Position numbers and translations under genes: made by a program
In this document: piece after piece, positions 27,683-38,000 of the stretch
Layout: every line of letters begins with the position of its first letter
How positions within the stretch are numbered: position 1 is the stretch's first letter
Assembly: GCF_016428855.1 (NCBI RefSeq)
Contig: NZ_JAELTN010000013.1
Location: 39,817-103,816 of the forward strand
DNA: 64,000 nt
Source of the DNA: Pedobacter sp. ASV28
GTDB taxonomy: Bacteria > Bacteroidota > Bacteroidia > Sphingobacteriales > Sphingobacteriaceae
Reading direction: 5' to 3'
The notes under the pieces: generated by a model
What the model was told of the DNA's origin: nothing
Database searches by the model: none
Seen by the model: the letters and a program-made list of their open reading frames with translations, nothing else

Positions 27683-28987
27683 ATGAAATTCTATTCAACC
27701 AACAATAAAGATCTACGCGTTTCCTTTAAAGAAGCCGTTTTTAATAGTATGCCTTTAGACAAAGGACTTTACATGCCCGAGCTAATCCCAAAATTGCCTC
27801 AGTCTTTCCTAAATCACATCGAAAAATATTCCCTAACAGAAATCGCTTATGAAGTTGCCTCAGCTTTATTAAAGGATGAAATACCTGCTGATGATTTGAA
27901 AGCTTTAGTAGAAGAAGCCGCTAATTTCGATGCTCCAGCAGTTTCCCTCAACAGTAATACCTTTGTGTTAGAGCTCTTCCATGGACCATCTTTAGCTTTT
28001 AAAGATTTTGGCGCCCGTTTCATGAGCAGGGTAATGGGTTATTTCTTAAAAGATGGCGAGCAATTATTGGATGTACTGGTGGCTACTTCTGGCGATACCG
28101 GTGGAGCTGTGGCACTGGGGTTTTTAGGGGTGGCAAACACGAGGGTTACCATTCTATATCCAAAGGGAAAAGTAAGCCCCATACAAGAACAGCAATTGAC
28201 CACTTTGGGACAAAATATTAGAGCCATTGAAATAGATGGCACTTTTGACGATTGCCAAGCTTTGGTAAAACAGGCCTTCGCCGATGAGGAACTGAATAAA
28301 AAATTCCGTTTAACTTCTGCCAACTCCATCAACATCTCCCGCTTAATTCCACAGACATTTTATTACTTCAATACTTATGCACAATTGAAGGGCAAAGGAT
28401 TTAAAGAGATCGTATTCTCTGTTCCTAGTGGTAATTTTGGAAACATAGGTGCTGGCTTATTAGCCTATAAAATGGGGCTTCCGGTAAAACAATTTATTGC
28501 GGCAACCAACGTAAATGATACCGTACCACGCTTCTTGGAAACAGGTGTATATGAAACCAGACCCTCTGTACAGACCTATGCCAACGCAATGGATGTAGGT
28601 GCACCGAGCAACTGGGTACGTATTATGGATTTATTTAAGCAAGATACTGCTGCGCTGAAGGCACTGGTAAGTGCTTATCGTTTCACCGATGAAGAGACAT
28701 TAGCTGGCATTAAAGAAATAGACGACAAATTTAATTACGTGGCCTGCCCGCATACGGCCATTGCTTATTTGGCAGTAGAAAAATACAGAAAAGAAACTGG
28801 CTATAATGGCGCATCAGTCTTCTTATCTACCGCTCACGCTTGTAAGTTCCCAGATATTTTTCCTCCAGAATTAGCTGCAAAGATCGAAATCCCTGCTTCG
28901 GTAAGGGAATTGGAAGGCAAAGCCAAGAAGGCCGATGAATTAGGCGTAGATTTTGAAGGGTTTAAGAATTGGTTGACTAAGAACTAA
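27683..28987 (+). CDS. thrC: threonine synthase
   Basis: PLP enzyme converting phosphohomoserine to threonine. The 434-residue protein has the N-terminal STNNKDLRVSFKEAVFNSMPLDKGLYMPE, the PLP lysine Lys107 in SLAFKDFGARF, TSGDTGGAVALGF, and the phosphate-binding VPSGNFGNIGAGLL. The length and N-terminal extension match the E. coli/yeast-type (class I) enzyme. Last gene of the operon; a REP-like palindrome follows. Confidence 0.97.
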   Translation: MKFYSTNNKDLRVSFKEAVFNSMPLDKGLYMPELIPKLPQSFLNHIEKYSLTEIAYEVASALLKDEIPADDLKALVEEAANFDAPAVSLNSNTFVLELFHGPSLAFKDFGARFMSRVMGYFLKDGEQLLDVLVATSGDTGGAVALGFLGVANTRVTILYPKGKVSPIQEQQLTTLGQNIRAIEIDGTFDDCQALVKQAFADEELNKKFRLTSANSINISRLIPQTFYYFNTYAQLKGKGFKEIVFSVPSGNFGNIGAGLLAYKMGLPVKQFIAATNVNDTVPRFLETGVYETRPSVQTYANAMDVGAPSNWVRIMDLFKQDTAALKALVSAYRFTDEETLAGIKEIDDKFNYVACPHTAIAYLAVEKYRKETGYNGASVFLSTAHACKFPDIFPPELAAKIEIPASVRELEGKAKKADELGVDFEGFKNWLTKN

Positions 28988-29007
28988 TGCTAAAACAGCT
29001 CTAATAT

Positions 29008-29092
29008 TACCGTCATTTCGAACGCTAGTGGGTAATTTTTGAACAAACAGAAAGATTTCTCTTTATCGTACCACCTCATCGAAATGACGGTA
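29008..29092. repeat. REP-like palindrome between convergent thrC and glycosidase genes
   Basis: Perfect 13-bp inverted ends, accgtcatttcga and tcgaaatgacggt, around about 60 bp. It lies between convergent genes, so it may also serve as a bidirectional terminator. Related to, but distinct from, the element at 12803. Confidence 0.65.
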
Positions 29093-29103
29093 TAAACAAA
29101 TTT

Positions 29104-30600
29104 CTACAGTAAAATGATCTCCCCCACACTCTCATTCCCTGTACGATCTACCGCAGTGACCTTAATTGCTTTCAAATTTGCAGTAGCTTTTGTCTTAGGA
29201 TTCACTTCTGCCACCTTCGGCAACTGCAAAAAACTACTTTTGGCATTTAAGGTCCTGTAAGTCCATTTGTCACCGTACTGCGTATAAACCACATACTTAA
29301 AAACATCTTTTTCGTCTTTAGCAATCCATTTGATATAAAGATCTGTCCCTCTATTTTCATAACTGGCCACAGGTGCTAACGGGGCTTTTTTATCCAGCCA
29401 CGTTGATACTGGCACCAGTGCTTCTTCCTGATAAGGTCCTGCAAGTAGATCATTGCGTAAGCTTTCGTGCTTGGTTAAGGCGCCAATGCTCCAATGGGCT
29501 ACTCCTGGCGACAAAGGGGTAATGCCCCGTGAAATCATAATCTGGTTGATGATCTCGTCGCTATTTTTCTCCCCGCCGCCAATACCACTATTCAGCCCGG
29601 GCCACAAGTGCCTGTGTTTTGTATTTTCCGAAGCCCACCAACCTAAAAGCACAGGATAACTCAAAGGAATATTATTGATCTGCCAATACAATTGTGGCAT
29701 AAAATAGTCTATCCATCCTTTATTTAACCACAGTTTGGCATCGGCATATAGTTTTTCATATTGGTCCATTCCGCGTATCGATTCCGGATATCCCGGTCTC
29801 CAAATCCCGAAAGGGCTAATCCCGAATTTCACATATTTCTTTTCGGCCTTAATCTCCTTGTAGATCCGTTTAACAAATTTGTTGACATGATCTCTACGCC
29901 AATCGCCCAGCGAAAGTTTACCTCCTCCTTTCTGATAGGCCGCATAGCTTTCGGCATCTGGAAAATCTGCTCCGCCATTATATTCTGCATAAGGGTAGAA
30001 ATAATCATCGAAATGTACGCCATCAATATCATAGCGCTTCACAATATCTTTCACAACGGCGGCAGCCAAATCTTGCGTCCCCTTTTTTGAAGGGTCGAAC
30101 CACCAGTAGCCCTGTTTCAGCTTTACTACTAAATCTGGATGTTTTTTTACGACAGAAAAATCGCTCACTTCACCTCCAGCAGTATGATGGGCCCTATATG
30201 GGTTCAACCATACATGCAGTTCTAGTCCACGCTCATGAGCTGCGTTTACCCAAAATTCCAAGGGATCGTAATAAGGATTTGGTGCCTGTCCCTGCACTCC
30301 CGTAAGGTAGTACGACCAAGGTTCTAAACTGCTTTTATAAAAGGCATCCGCCTGTGGCCTGATCTGAAAAATGACCGCATTAAAGTTATTTTTCTTCAAC
30401 ATATCCAATAAAGCTATGGCTTCATCTTGTTGTTGCTGAGTACTCAGGCCCGGTTTGCTGGGCCAATTGATGTTCGCCACACTGGCTACCCAGGCAGCCC
30501 TAAATTCGCGTTTAGCTTTAGGTTCGTTGCTTAACTGTGATTTAACCGATAATATAAACGAACAGCTAAATAAGGTAAGGAAAAATATTTTTTTTAGCAT
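29104..30600 (-). CDS. GHL10-family (DUF187) secreted glycoside hydrolase-like protein
   Basis: A 498-residue exported protein with signal peptide ending SVKSQ. The catalytic TIM-barrel-like region carries GHL10 features: EFRAAWVASVANINWPSKPG, FNAVIFQIRPQADAFYKSSLEPWS, GLELHVWLNPYRAH, YDIDGVHFDDYFYPY (acidic pair), FGISPFGIWRPG and YFMPQLYWQI. A C-terminal Ig/Fn3-like beta-domain (residues 410-498) follows. Homologues act on peptidoglycan or polysaccharide; the substrate is not certain. It may be co-regulated with the sugar transporter upstream, though a terminator lies between them. Confidence 0.88.
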   Translation of the reverse strand: MLKKIFFLTLFSCSFILSVKSQLSNEPKAKREFRAAWVASVANINWPSKPGLSTQQQQDEAIALLDMLKKNNFNAVIFQIRPQADAFYKSSLEPWSYYLTGVQGQAPNPYYDPLEFWVNAAHERGLELHVWLNPYRAHHTAGGEVSDFSVVKKHPDLVVKLKQGYWWFDPSKKGTQDLAAAVVKDIVKRYDIDGVHFDDYFYPYAEYNGGADFPDAESYAAYQKGGGKLSLGDWRRDHVNKFVKRIYKEIKAEKKYVKFGISPFGIWRPGYPESIRGMDQYEKLYADAKLWLNKGWIDYFMPQLYWQINNIPLSYPVLLGWWASENTKHRHLWPGLNSGIGGGEKNSDEIINQIMISRGITPLSPGVAHWSIGALTKHESLRNDLLAGPYQEEALVPVSTWLDKKAPLAPVASYENRGTDLYIKWIAKDEKDVFKYVVYTQYGDKWTYRTLNAKSSFLQLPKVAEVNPKTKATANLKAIKVTAVDRTGNESVGEIILL

Positions 30601-30746
30601 GATATAAAAGATGAATTTACTTCAATAATAGAAATAATTTAGCTTAAATACCGCAAATAACCGCAAAATAAAAATCAAAAACCCTCAATTTACCGCAAAA
30701 AGTACTGCTCTTTCTATGAAGGATGAAAAGCGAAAGCTCATTTATT

Positions 30747-30780
30747 AAAAAAGCTGCACCATGTATGGTGCAGCTTTTTA
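30747..30780 (-). terminator. rho-independent terminator after sugar transporter
   Basis: Perfect stem aaaagctgcaccat / atggtgcagctttt with U-tracts possible on both strands. It lies 6 bp beyond the transporter stop. Confidence 0.85.
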
Positions 30781-30785
30781 AGGTT

Positions 30786-32204
30786 TTAGTGACCAGACCG
30801 CATACTGGTCTGCTCTATGTTCTTGAGTTTTTTGGCGCAGTAGATCCCAAAATATAAGATATACAGATAACAGATCAATGGCAAAATAAAGGAATGGTGA
30901 ACACCAATCTGATCGGCTATGGCAGCTTGGATGAGCGGCATAATGGCACCTCCCAAAATGGCCATGACCAATAAGGAAGAACCTTGGCTGGTATAGCTCC
31001 CCAGTTTTGCGATGGATAAGGTGTAAATATTAGAGAACATGATAGAATTAAAAATTCCAATGCCCAGTATACTATACATAGCTATATCCCCTACAGTAAG
31101 CATGGCCAAAATCAATAATAGTACGTTTACGGCCGAAAAGATGGCCAAAGTTCTAGCTGGTGCAGATCTTCCTATTAAGAAAGCAATAAAGTTAGCCGCT
31201 ATAAATAGTAGAAAAAAGCTAATCTGTGCAAAAGTTAAGTTCACAATACTAAAGATGAGCAGAAACACGACGATTCCAGTTCCCAGCATATAGATTATTT
31301 TTCTGGATTGGCTTAAGGTATGGCTTAATGAAATGGCCCCAACAAAACGACCGATCATGGCACCTCCCCAGTACAGGGATAAATAGTTTTTACTTACAAT
31401 CTCTTCCATTCCTTTTATTTCCTTCAACAGGCTAATGATAAAACTGCCAATGGCCACTTCGGCACCCACATAACAAAAGATGGCCAATACACCCAGCTTT
31501 AGGTGCGTGAACTTCAGTACACCAAAGCCCTTTACCTGTTCATCTTCATCTGCTTTAAAAGACGGTAATTTAACATAGGCAATAAGCAGGGCTACCAGCA
31601 ATAAAATCCCTCCAAATATCAGGTATGGAATACGGGTTGCCGAAGCACTAAAAGTTCCATCCGCTTCAGAAAACAATTCGAAGATCAAGTGTCCTCCCAA
31701 AATTGGGGCTATCGTTGTACCAAAAGCATTAAAAGCCTGTGTAAGGTTCAGTCGACTGGAGGCGCTATCTTCAGGGCCAAGCAATGACACATAGGCATTT
31801 GCCGTAATTTGCAGCACGGTAAAGCCTAAACCCAATACAAAGAGTGCACCCAAGAACAGGGCATAAATAGAGTAGGTAGCTGCAGGATAGAACAAGATGC
31901 AGCCAAGTGCCGCCAGTATAATGCCGAACAAAATTCCTTTCTTATACCCCACCTTGTTAATCGGATCTCCCTTCGTATAAGAAATCATAAAGTAAACCAG
32001 CGAACCTACAAAATAGGCTCCAAAAAAACAGAACTGCACCAATAGCGAACGCACATAACTTAATTGAAAAAGTTCCTTTAAGTATGGAATTAAAATATCG
32101 TTCATACAGGTGATAAAGCCCCACATGAAAAACAAAAGCGTTATGGTGACCAACGGAACAGCATAATTCGGCTTAGACTGGCTATTTGTTACTTGGTTTT
32201 TCAT
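30786..32204 (-). CDS. FucP/GluP-type sugar:H+ symporter (MFS)
   Basis: A 472-residue major-facilitator protein with about twelve hydrophobic segments. The N-terminal FFMWGFITCMNDILIPYLKELFQLSY and FGAYFVGSLVYF are hallmarks of the FucP / glucose-galactose / NagP group, as are LGLGFTVLQITANAYVSLLG and SRLNLTQAFNAFGTTIAPILGG. The specific sugar is not readable. A decayed gene lies just upstream and a GHL10 hydrolase just downstream, so it belongs to a carbohydrate-use patch. Confidence 0.9.
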   Translation of the reverse strand: MKNQVTNSQSKPNYAVPLVTITLLFFMWGFITCMNDILIPYLKELFQLSYVRSLLVQFCFFGAYFVGSLVYFMISYTKGDPINKVGYKKGILFGIILAALGCILFYPAATYSIYALFLGALFVLGLGFTVLQITANAYVSLLGPEDSASSRLNLTQAFNAFGTTIAPILGGHLIFELFSEADGTFSASATRIPYLIFGGILLLVALLIAYVKLPSFKADEDEQVKGFGVLKFTHLKLGVLAIFCYVGAEVAIGSFIISLLKEIKGMEEIVSKNYLSLYWGGAMIGRFVGAISLSHTLSQSRKIIYMLGTGIVVFLLIFSIVNLTFAQISFFLLFIAANFIAFLIGRSAPARTLAIFSAVNVLLLILAMLTVGDIAMYSILGIGIFNSIMFSNIYTLSIAKLGSYTSQGSSLLVMAILGGAIMPLIQAAIADQIGVHHSFILPLICYLYILYFGIYCAKKLKNIEQTSMRSGH

Positions 32205-32249
32205 TATTCTACTCTAAATTTTACTTAATTACAAATAAAGATCATACAA

Positions 32250-32608
32250 TTATTCTACCTTCAGTCTTCTGGCATTTCGGCAAATAGGCTTTACTTGTGT
32301 CATCCCCATTTTATCAGTGGTCCTATTTGCCTTATGGGTTAAACTTAAATGACCATACCAGTGATCAGGATAGAGGGTAAAGTTATAATATTTTTTGATG
32401 ACATTGGTATCTATGGGGTAATCGAACTTGGCCTGCGCATAATTGTTCCACCAATATTTTGCCTAAGGTATGTAAATTTTAGGCATATAAATGGTTCCCT
32501 TTTCTTCAACCAGTAATTTTGATGGTGATTTTTCAACAAGACTAACGATTTCACTGGGGTATCTGAGCTATTGGCCAGAATGTCCACACCCAAACAGCTC
32601 AACAAATA
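32250..32608 (-). pseudogene. decayed gene upstream of the sugar transporter
   Basis: Reading the minus strand gives LSCLGVDILANSSDTPVKSLV near 32590-32540, then after a frameshift VEKSPSKLLVEEKGTIYMPK, an in-frame TAG near 32462, and a protein-like tail (WWNNYAQAKFDYPIDT, YYNFTLYPDHWYGHLSLTHK, VKPICRNARRLKVE) ending at TAA 32250. At least one frameshift and one nonsense mutation are present. Family not recognised; aromatic-rich content resembles a secreted carbohydrate-related protein. It sits 45 bp upstream of the transporter start. Confidence 0.55.
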
Positions 32609-32635
32609 AAAAGCCGACTTAAAAGTCGGCTTATC
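32608..32635 (-). terminator. rho-independent terminator
   Basis: Stem aagccgactt / aagtcggctt with the T-tract (on the minus strand) after it. It terminates the S74-like gene just upstream on the minus strand. Confidence 0.8.
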
Positions 32636-32637
32636 TG

Positions 32638-33054
32638 CTATTTAGATTTTTCGCTTTTTAAAACGCTGAGCTCCTTTTTCAGGGCTTCAATCTGCGCTTG
32701 CTGTTCTTTAATGCTTCCTACCAGCAGCGGAATTAAAACTTCATAATCTACGGTAGGCACTATCGCTGTTTTAGTGTTGTTCTTCCCTGCGGTGTAGCTT
32801 TTTTGTTGGTTAACAAGCAGCTCTGGTGCTACCTTCTCTACTTCCTCAACGGCAAAGCCATTTTGTTTTTGTGTATTTAATTTCAATTTCTCCGCCCAAT
32901 TCTTTTCATAGCTAAAATTGACTGGTGTAAGTTTTAACACCGTGTTTAACGAGTTGGTAATGGAAGTAACTTCTGTTTGTTTAACAGTTTGTGCGTTGCT
33001 TTTTACCGCTAAGCCAAATACAGCAATAGCCGTAAATAAAAGTGTTCTTTTCAT
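32638..33054 (-). CDS. secreted protein with endosialidase-chaperone (S74)-like tail
   Basis: A 138-residue protein with signal peptide (MKRTLLFTAIAVFGLAVKSNAQ). The C-terminal two-thirds resemble the intramolecular-chaperone/S74 region of Bacteroidota cell-surface proteins: NGFAVEEVEKVAPELLVN, a PTVDYEVLIPLLVGSIKEQQAQIEAL block and a terminal coiled coil. No stalk or adhesive region is present, so this is a minimal stand-alone copy. Function is unknown, and autoproteolysis is not assured. Confidence 0.65.
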   Translation of the reverse strand: MKRTLLFTAIAVFGLAVKSNAQTVKQTEVTSITNSLNTVLKLTPVNFSYEKNWAEKLKLNTQKQNGFAVEEVEKVAPELLVNQQKSYTAGKNNTKTAIVPTVDYEVLIPLLVGSIKEQQAQIEALKKELSVLKSEKSK

Positions 33055-33108
33055 TTTAAGTACATTTATTAATAAAAATTCTGTTTGATATAGATTGGAT
33101 GGTGTTAG

Positions 33109-33423
33109 CTAAACACGATCGGGAGGAGGCGTTTTCAGCTGAAGATAAGCTATGGGAAGCTTAACATTAGCCTGCATCGGTAATTTGGCCAATACCAATG
33201 TCGAGCCATACAGTACATAGCAAGGTTGTTCATGTAGGTACAATTGATGGGAAATTTCTGTAGAAGGCTCTTCGCTACTTTCTGTGCCGCTATCTTCTGT
33301 GTCATTTATGGCCATTTGAACAGTCTGCTTAGCATACTTCACCACAACTTGGGCACCATGAATCATACCCAATGCCACAAGCAGGCCAAGTATAATCAGG
33401 TTTCTAAGCAGGTGTTTTTTCAT
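33109..33423 (-). CDS. hypothetical single-pass membrane protein
   Basis: A 104-residue protein with one N-terminal hydrophobic segment (LLRNLIILGLLVALGMIHGA). A Ser/Glu-rich acidic stretch (DTEDSGTESSEEPSTE) follows, then a short C-terminal part ending LKTPPPDRV. No family recognised. It is upstream of the S74-like gene, on the same strand, 54 bp away. Confidence 0.5.
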   Translation of the reverse strand: MKKHLLRNLIILGLLVALGMIHGAQVVVKYAKQTVQMAINDTEDSGTESSEEPSTEISHQLYLHEQPCYVLYGSTLVLAKLPMQANVKLPIAYLQLKTPPPDRV

Positions 33424-33563
33424 ATTGCAAATATAATCGATCAGCCCCAGCGAATGGTTATACTTATGTAAGAAACCATCCGCTAAGGGTAAAAGTTTGT
33501 ATTTTTTACATGACCAATACGCCTTTGGAAAGTCTATGCCTATTCATAGCAAAGCATTTGGAT

Positions 33564-34517
33564 CTAAAATACGGCCTTGGCAATTTGTTTGGTCTGTTCC
33601 GGTTTACCCATCGTATAAAAGTGCAGCACAGGCGCGCCAAATTCGATCAGTTCCTTACACTGTTTGATCATGGCCGCAGTGCCTATTTCTTTTGCTTCGG
33701 CATTGTTTTTGGCATGTGATAGGGCGTCGGTCAATGCATCGGGCAGATCAATATGGAAAATTTTTGGCAATACTGTTAATTGCGATAAAGTGCTAATAGG
33801 TTTCAGCCCTGGAATAATTGGTACGTTGATGTCATTCTCCCTACATTTCTTTACAAAATCGAAGTATTTCTGGTTATCAAAAAACATTTGGGTCACAATA
33901 AATTCTGCACCCCGATCTACCTTTTGTTTCAGGTATTTAAAGTCGGTACTGAGATTAGGGGCCTCAAAATGTTTTTCTGGATATCCCGCAACGCCAATAC
34001 AAAAATCACTTTTAAAAGTTTCTACATCTTCATGCAGAAATTTACCTTCATTATGATTTTTAATGTGCTGGATAAGATCTGTAGCATAGGCATGGCCTCC
34101 TGGGGTAGGCACAAAAGTACTATCGGCCTTTCGGGCATCGCCCCTTAGGGCCAACACATTATCTATCCCCAAAAACTGAAGGTCGATCAAAGCGTTCTCC
34201 GTTTCTTCTTTGGTAAAGCCACCGCAGATTAAGTGTGGCACTGCATCAATCTTATATTTATGGATAATGGCCGCACAAATGGCTATGGTTCCCGGGCGTT
34301 TTCGATAAGAAACCTTTTGCAACAGCCCATTTTCCTGCTCTTTATAAATATAATCCTCACGAAGGGAAGTTACATCAATAAAAGGCGGATTAAATTCCAA
34401 TAAAGGTTCGATACCATTGTATATCCAGTCAATGCCCTGTCCCTTAATGGGAGGTAAAAGTTCAAAAGAAAATAGGGTTTTTCCCTTTGCATTTTTGATG
34501 TGTTCGGTAATCTTCAT
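33564..34517 (-). CDS. metF: methylenetetrahydrofolate reductase
   Basis: FAD-dependent TIM-barrel enzyme of 317 residues supplying methyl-THF for methionine synthesis. Typical blocks: FSFELLPPIKG at the N-terminus (catalytic Glu in the FSFE motif), DVTSLRED, AVPHLICGGFTKEETENALIDL, NVLALRGDARK, and GAEFIVTQMFFDN. Third gene of the minus-strand metH block and therefore likely under the SAM riboswitch. Confidence 0.96.
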   Translation of the reverse strand: MKITEHIKNAKGKTLFSFELLPPIKGQGIDWIYNGIEPLLEFNPPFIDVTSLREDYIYKEQENGLLQKVSYRKRPGTIAICAAIIHKYKIDAVPHLICGGFTKEETENALIDLQFLGIDNVLALRGDARKADSTFVPTPGGHAYATDLIQHIKNHNEGKFLHEDVETFKSDFCIGVAGYPEKHFEAPNLSTDFKYLKQKVDRGAEFIVTQMFFDNQKYFDFVKKCRENDINVPIIPGLKPISTLSQLTVLPKIFHIDLPDALTDALSHAKNNAEAKEIGTAAMIKQCKELIEFGAPVLHFYTMGKPEQTKQIAKAVF

Positions 34518-34631
34518 GTTTCAGCTGGTTCGTTATTTAGGTGTTTGGTTTTTTAGTCTACTGTAGTGAAATCATTCTTTGACACTTTTAGTTGAACTTC
34601 CAAAACAACTACACTCTATTTTACATTGCCT

Positions 34632-34994
34632 TTATTCTTTATTTAAATATCTGATATAGCCATTAATTAGTTTGCCCAATGCTTCAATCTGCATAAGGCA
34701 TTCGCTCAATTGTATTTCTGAAATGAAACCAATATCAAAAGAAACATATAACTGAGTTTCTAATTCATACAATGAACCTCTAGCAATAGCTAGAAATTGA
34801 ATGGTTTCTTTTGGATGTTGTCTTCCTGAACCTTCGGCAATGTTGGATGGTACTGAAACCGCACATCGTCTAATTTGAGAAGTTAAGCCATATGTTTCTT
34901 CCTTTGGAAATGCAGCCGTAAGTTTATAGATGTGGGCTGCAAATGCTCTTGCTGTTTTCCAAACTTCCAATTCTGTATACTCTTGATATGCCAT
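34632..34994 (-). CDS. four-helix bundle (S23/IVP-type) protein
   Basis: A 120-residue helical protein of the family first found in 23S rRNA intervening sequences and related to Avd of diversity-generating retroelements. Diagnostic blocks: YTELEVWKTARAFAAHIYKLTAAFP, YGLTSQIRRCAVSVPSNIAEGSGR and FLAIARGSLYELETQLY. It lies between metH and metF, 49 bp after metH. No reverse transcriptase or variable repeat is nearby. The role is unknown. Confidence 0.88.
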   Translation of the reverse strand: MAYQEYTELEVWKTARAFAAHIYKLTAAFPKEETYGLTSQIRRCAVSVPSNIAEGSGRQHPKETIQFLAIARGSLYELETQLYVSFDIGFISEIQLSECLMQIEALGKLINGYIRYLNKE

Positions 34995-35043
34995 ATTAAA
35001 ACTATGCTATTCCAAACAACAAAAAAACAAACCACCCAAAAAA

Positions 35044-38000
35044 CTAATATGCCAAATTAGGAGCCAGCCATCTTTCTACTTCTTCAATACTCATATCTTT
35101 TCTACGGGCATATTCTTCTACTTGATCTTTGGTAATTTTGCCCAGGCCAAAATATCTTGATTCCGGATGGGAGAAATAGAAACCACTAACTGCAGCCGTT
35201 GGATACATGGCATAACTTTCGGTAATCTTCAGCCCTATTTTTTCCTCTGCTTCCAATAAGGCAAACAAAGTGCCTTTTTCGGTATGCTCCGGACAGGCCG
35301 GGTAACCTGGTGCAGGACGAATGCCTACGTACTGTTCCTTAATCAGCTCTTCGTTGTTTAAATGTTCGTCTTTGGCATAGCCCCAATAGTCTTTACGTAC
35401 AATCTCATGTAGCTTTTCGGCAAAGGCTTCTGCCAGCCTATCGGCCAGGGCTTTAGCCATAATACTATTATAATCGTCGTAATTCTTTTCGAACTCGGCC
35501 ACCAGTTCATCACAGCCAATACCAGCGGTAAGGGCAAAACCTCCAAAATAATCCTGTATACCGCTTTCTTTAGGTGCAATAAAATCAGATAGGGCATAAT
35601 AAGACTGTCCTTCCGTTTTTTCGGCCTGTTGGCGCAACGTATGTATCCTTACCTTTTCAGCCTTGCCATTTTTCAGCTTATCATCAGCCTTTAAAGTGCT
35701 GCTCTGCACTTCCAGTTCAATATCATCGCCAACGGCATTTGCAGGCCAAAAACCCACAACGGCCTTCGCCTCCAACAGCTTTTCGTCTACAATTCTATGC
35801 AACAATGCCTGGGCGTCATCAAACAACTTTTTAGCCTCTGTCCCTACATTTTTGTCTTCAAAAATTTTGGGATAGCTGCCCCGAAGTTCCCAGGTATGGA
35901 AAAATGGTGTCCAATCAATATAAGGGATCAATTCTGACAGGGGATAATCTTCAATTACCTTGGTCCCCGTAAAACTTGGTGCCGCCACCACTTGTGTCAA
36001 ATCCAATTTGAATTGATGTTCACGCGCTTCGTCCAATGTTTTAAAACGCTTGTCCGAACGTTTATTTAAATGGGCCTCACGTGCCTTATCATATTCGGCC
36101 TTGATCTGGCTAATATAAGTGTCCCTTAATTCCCCGTTCATGAGTGTACTACAAACGGTCACACTTCTAGAAGCGTCCAGTACATGAATAGCAGGGCCCG
36201 AATAGTTAGGGGCAATTTTTACCGCAGCATGAATTCTGGAGGTGGTTGCCCCTCCCACAATTAGCGGAATGGTAAATCCTTCACGCTCCATCTCCTTGGC
36301 AAAATGTACCATTTCATCTAAAGAGGGGGTAATCAATCCGCTCAGTCCAATAATATCGGCATTGATTTCTTTGGCTTTTTTAATGATCTCCTGTGCAGGC
36401 ACCATTACGCCCATATCTACAATTTCGAAGTTATTACAGGCCAACACTACACCTACTATATTCTTGCCTATATCATGCACATCGCCTTTAACGGTAGCCA
36501 TTAATATCTTTCCGGCAGAAGAACTCTGGTTCTGGTCTGGATTGGCCAGTTTTTCCTCTTCAATAAACGGCAACAGATAGGCCACCGCCTTTTTCATTAC
36601 CCTGGCCGATTTTACCACCTGTGGCAAAAACATTTTTCCCGCACCAAATAAATCGCCCACAATGTTCATCCCATCCATCAAAGGGCCTTCAATCACCTGT
36701 ATAGGCCTATCGTACTTTTGTCTGGCTTCCTCTACATCATCATCTAAAAATTCCACAATGCCTTTTACCAAGGCGTGCGACAATCTTTCTTCTACCGTTG
36801 CTTGCCGCCAAGCCTCGTCCTTAACCAGGGCCTTGCCTTTGTTCTTCACGGTTTCGGCAAAATCTACCAATCTTTCTGTCGCATCCGGACGACGGTTCAA
36901 TAAAACATCTTCTACCCTTTCAAGCAGTTCTGGTTCAATTTCCTGGTACACTTCCAACATCCCCGCGTTCACAATCCCCATATCCAATCCGGCGTGGATG
37001 GCATGGTATAAAAATGCCGAGTGCATGGCTTCCCTGACCACATTATTTCCCCTAAAAGAGAAGGAGATATTAGAAACACCTCCGCTCACTTTGGCATAGG
37101 GCAGGTTTTCTTTGATCCATCGGGTAGCATTGATAAAATCTACCGCATAATTATTATGCTCTTCTAGCCCTGTGGCTACGGTTAATATATTCGGATCGAA
37201 GATGATATCTTGTGGTGGAAATCCTATTTCCTTCACCAGAATATCGTAGCTTCTTTTACATATTTCTATCCTACGCTCATAATTGTCGGCCTGTCCCTGC
37301 TCGTCAAAAGCCATTACCACAACCGCAGCACCATAGCGCATGATCTTACGTGCACTTTCCCTAAATTTTTCTTCGCCCTCCTTTAGGGAAATGGAATTGA
37401 CAATACCTTTTCCCTGTAGGCATTTCAAGCCCGCTTCAATTACCGTCCATTTGGACGAATCTACCATGATAGGCAATTTAGAAATATCGGGTTCGGAAGC
37501 AATCAAATTCAGGAATTTGGTCATGGCCGCTTCCGAATCGAGCATGCCTTCGTCCATGTTCACATCAATAATTTGCGCGCCCCCTTCTACCTGTTGCAGG
37601 GCAACGGCCAATGCCGCTTCATAATCGCCGCCCAAAATAAGCTTAGAAAATTTTGGAGATCCTGTAATATTGGTTCTTTCCCCAACATTCACAAAGATGC
37701 TTTCCGGTGTAATGGTAACGGGCTCCAGACCGCTTAATCGTAGATAAGGAGCTACTTCAGGAATTTTCCTTGGCGATGCCTGCGCTGCTTTTTTGGCAAT
37801 GCAGCCTATATGCTCTGGCGTAGTGCCGCAGCAGCCCCCTACAATATTTACAAATCCAGCGCTAATAAAATCATCAACCAGATGGGCCGTTTCATGCGGC
37901 AACTCATCATAGGCACCAAACTCGTTGGGTAAACCGGCATTTGGATAGGCCGACACATAGCATTCGGCTTTTGCGGCCAGTTCTTCAATGTGTGGGCGCA

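Noticed and set aside
34632..34994. Diversity-generating retroelement accessory (Avd) gene
   Set aside because: The family is related, but there is no reverse transcriptase, template repeat or variable repeat in the window.
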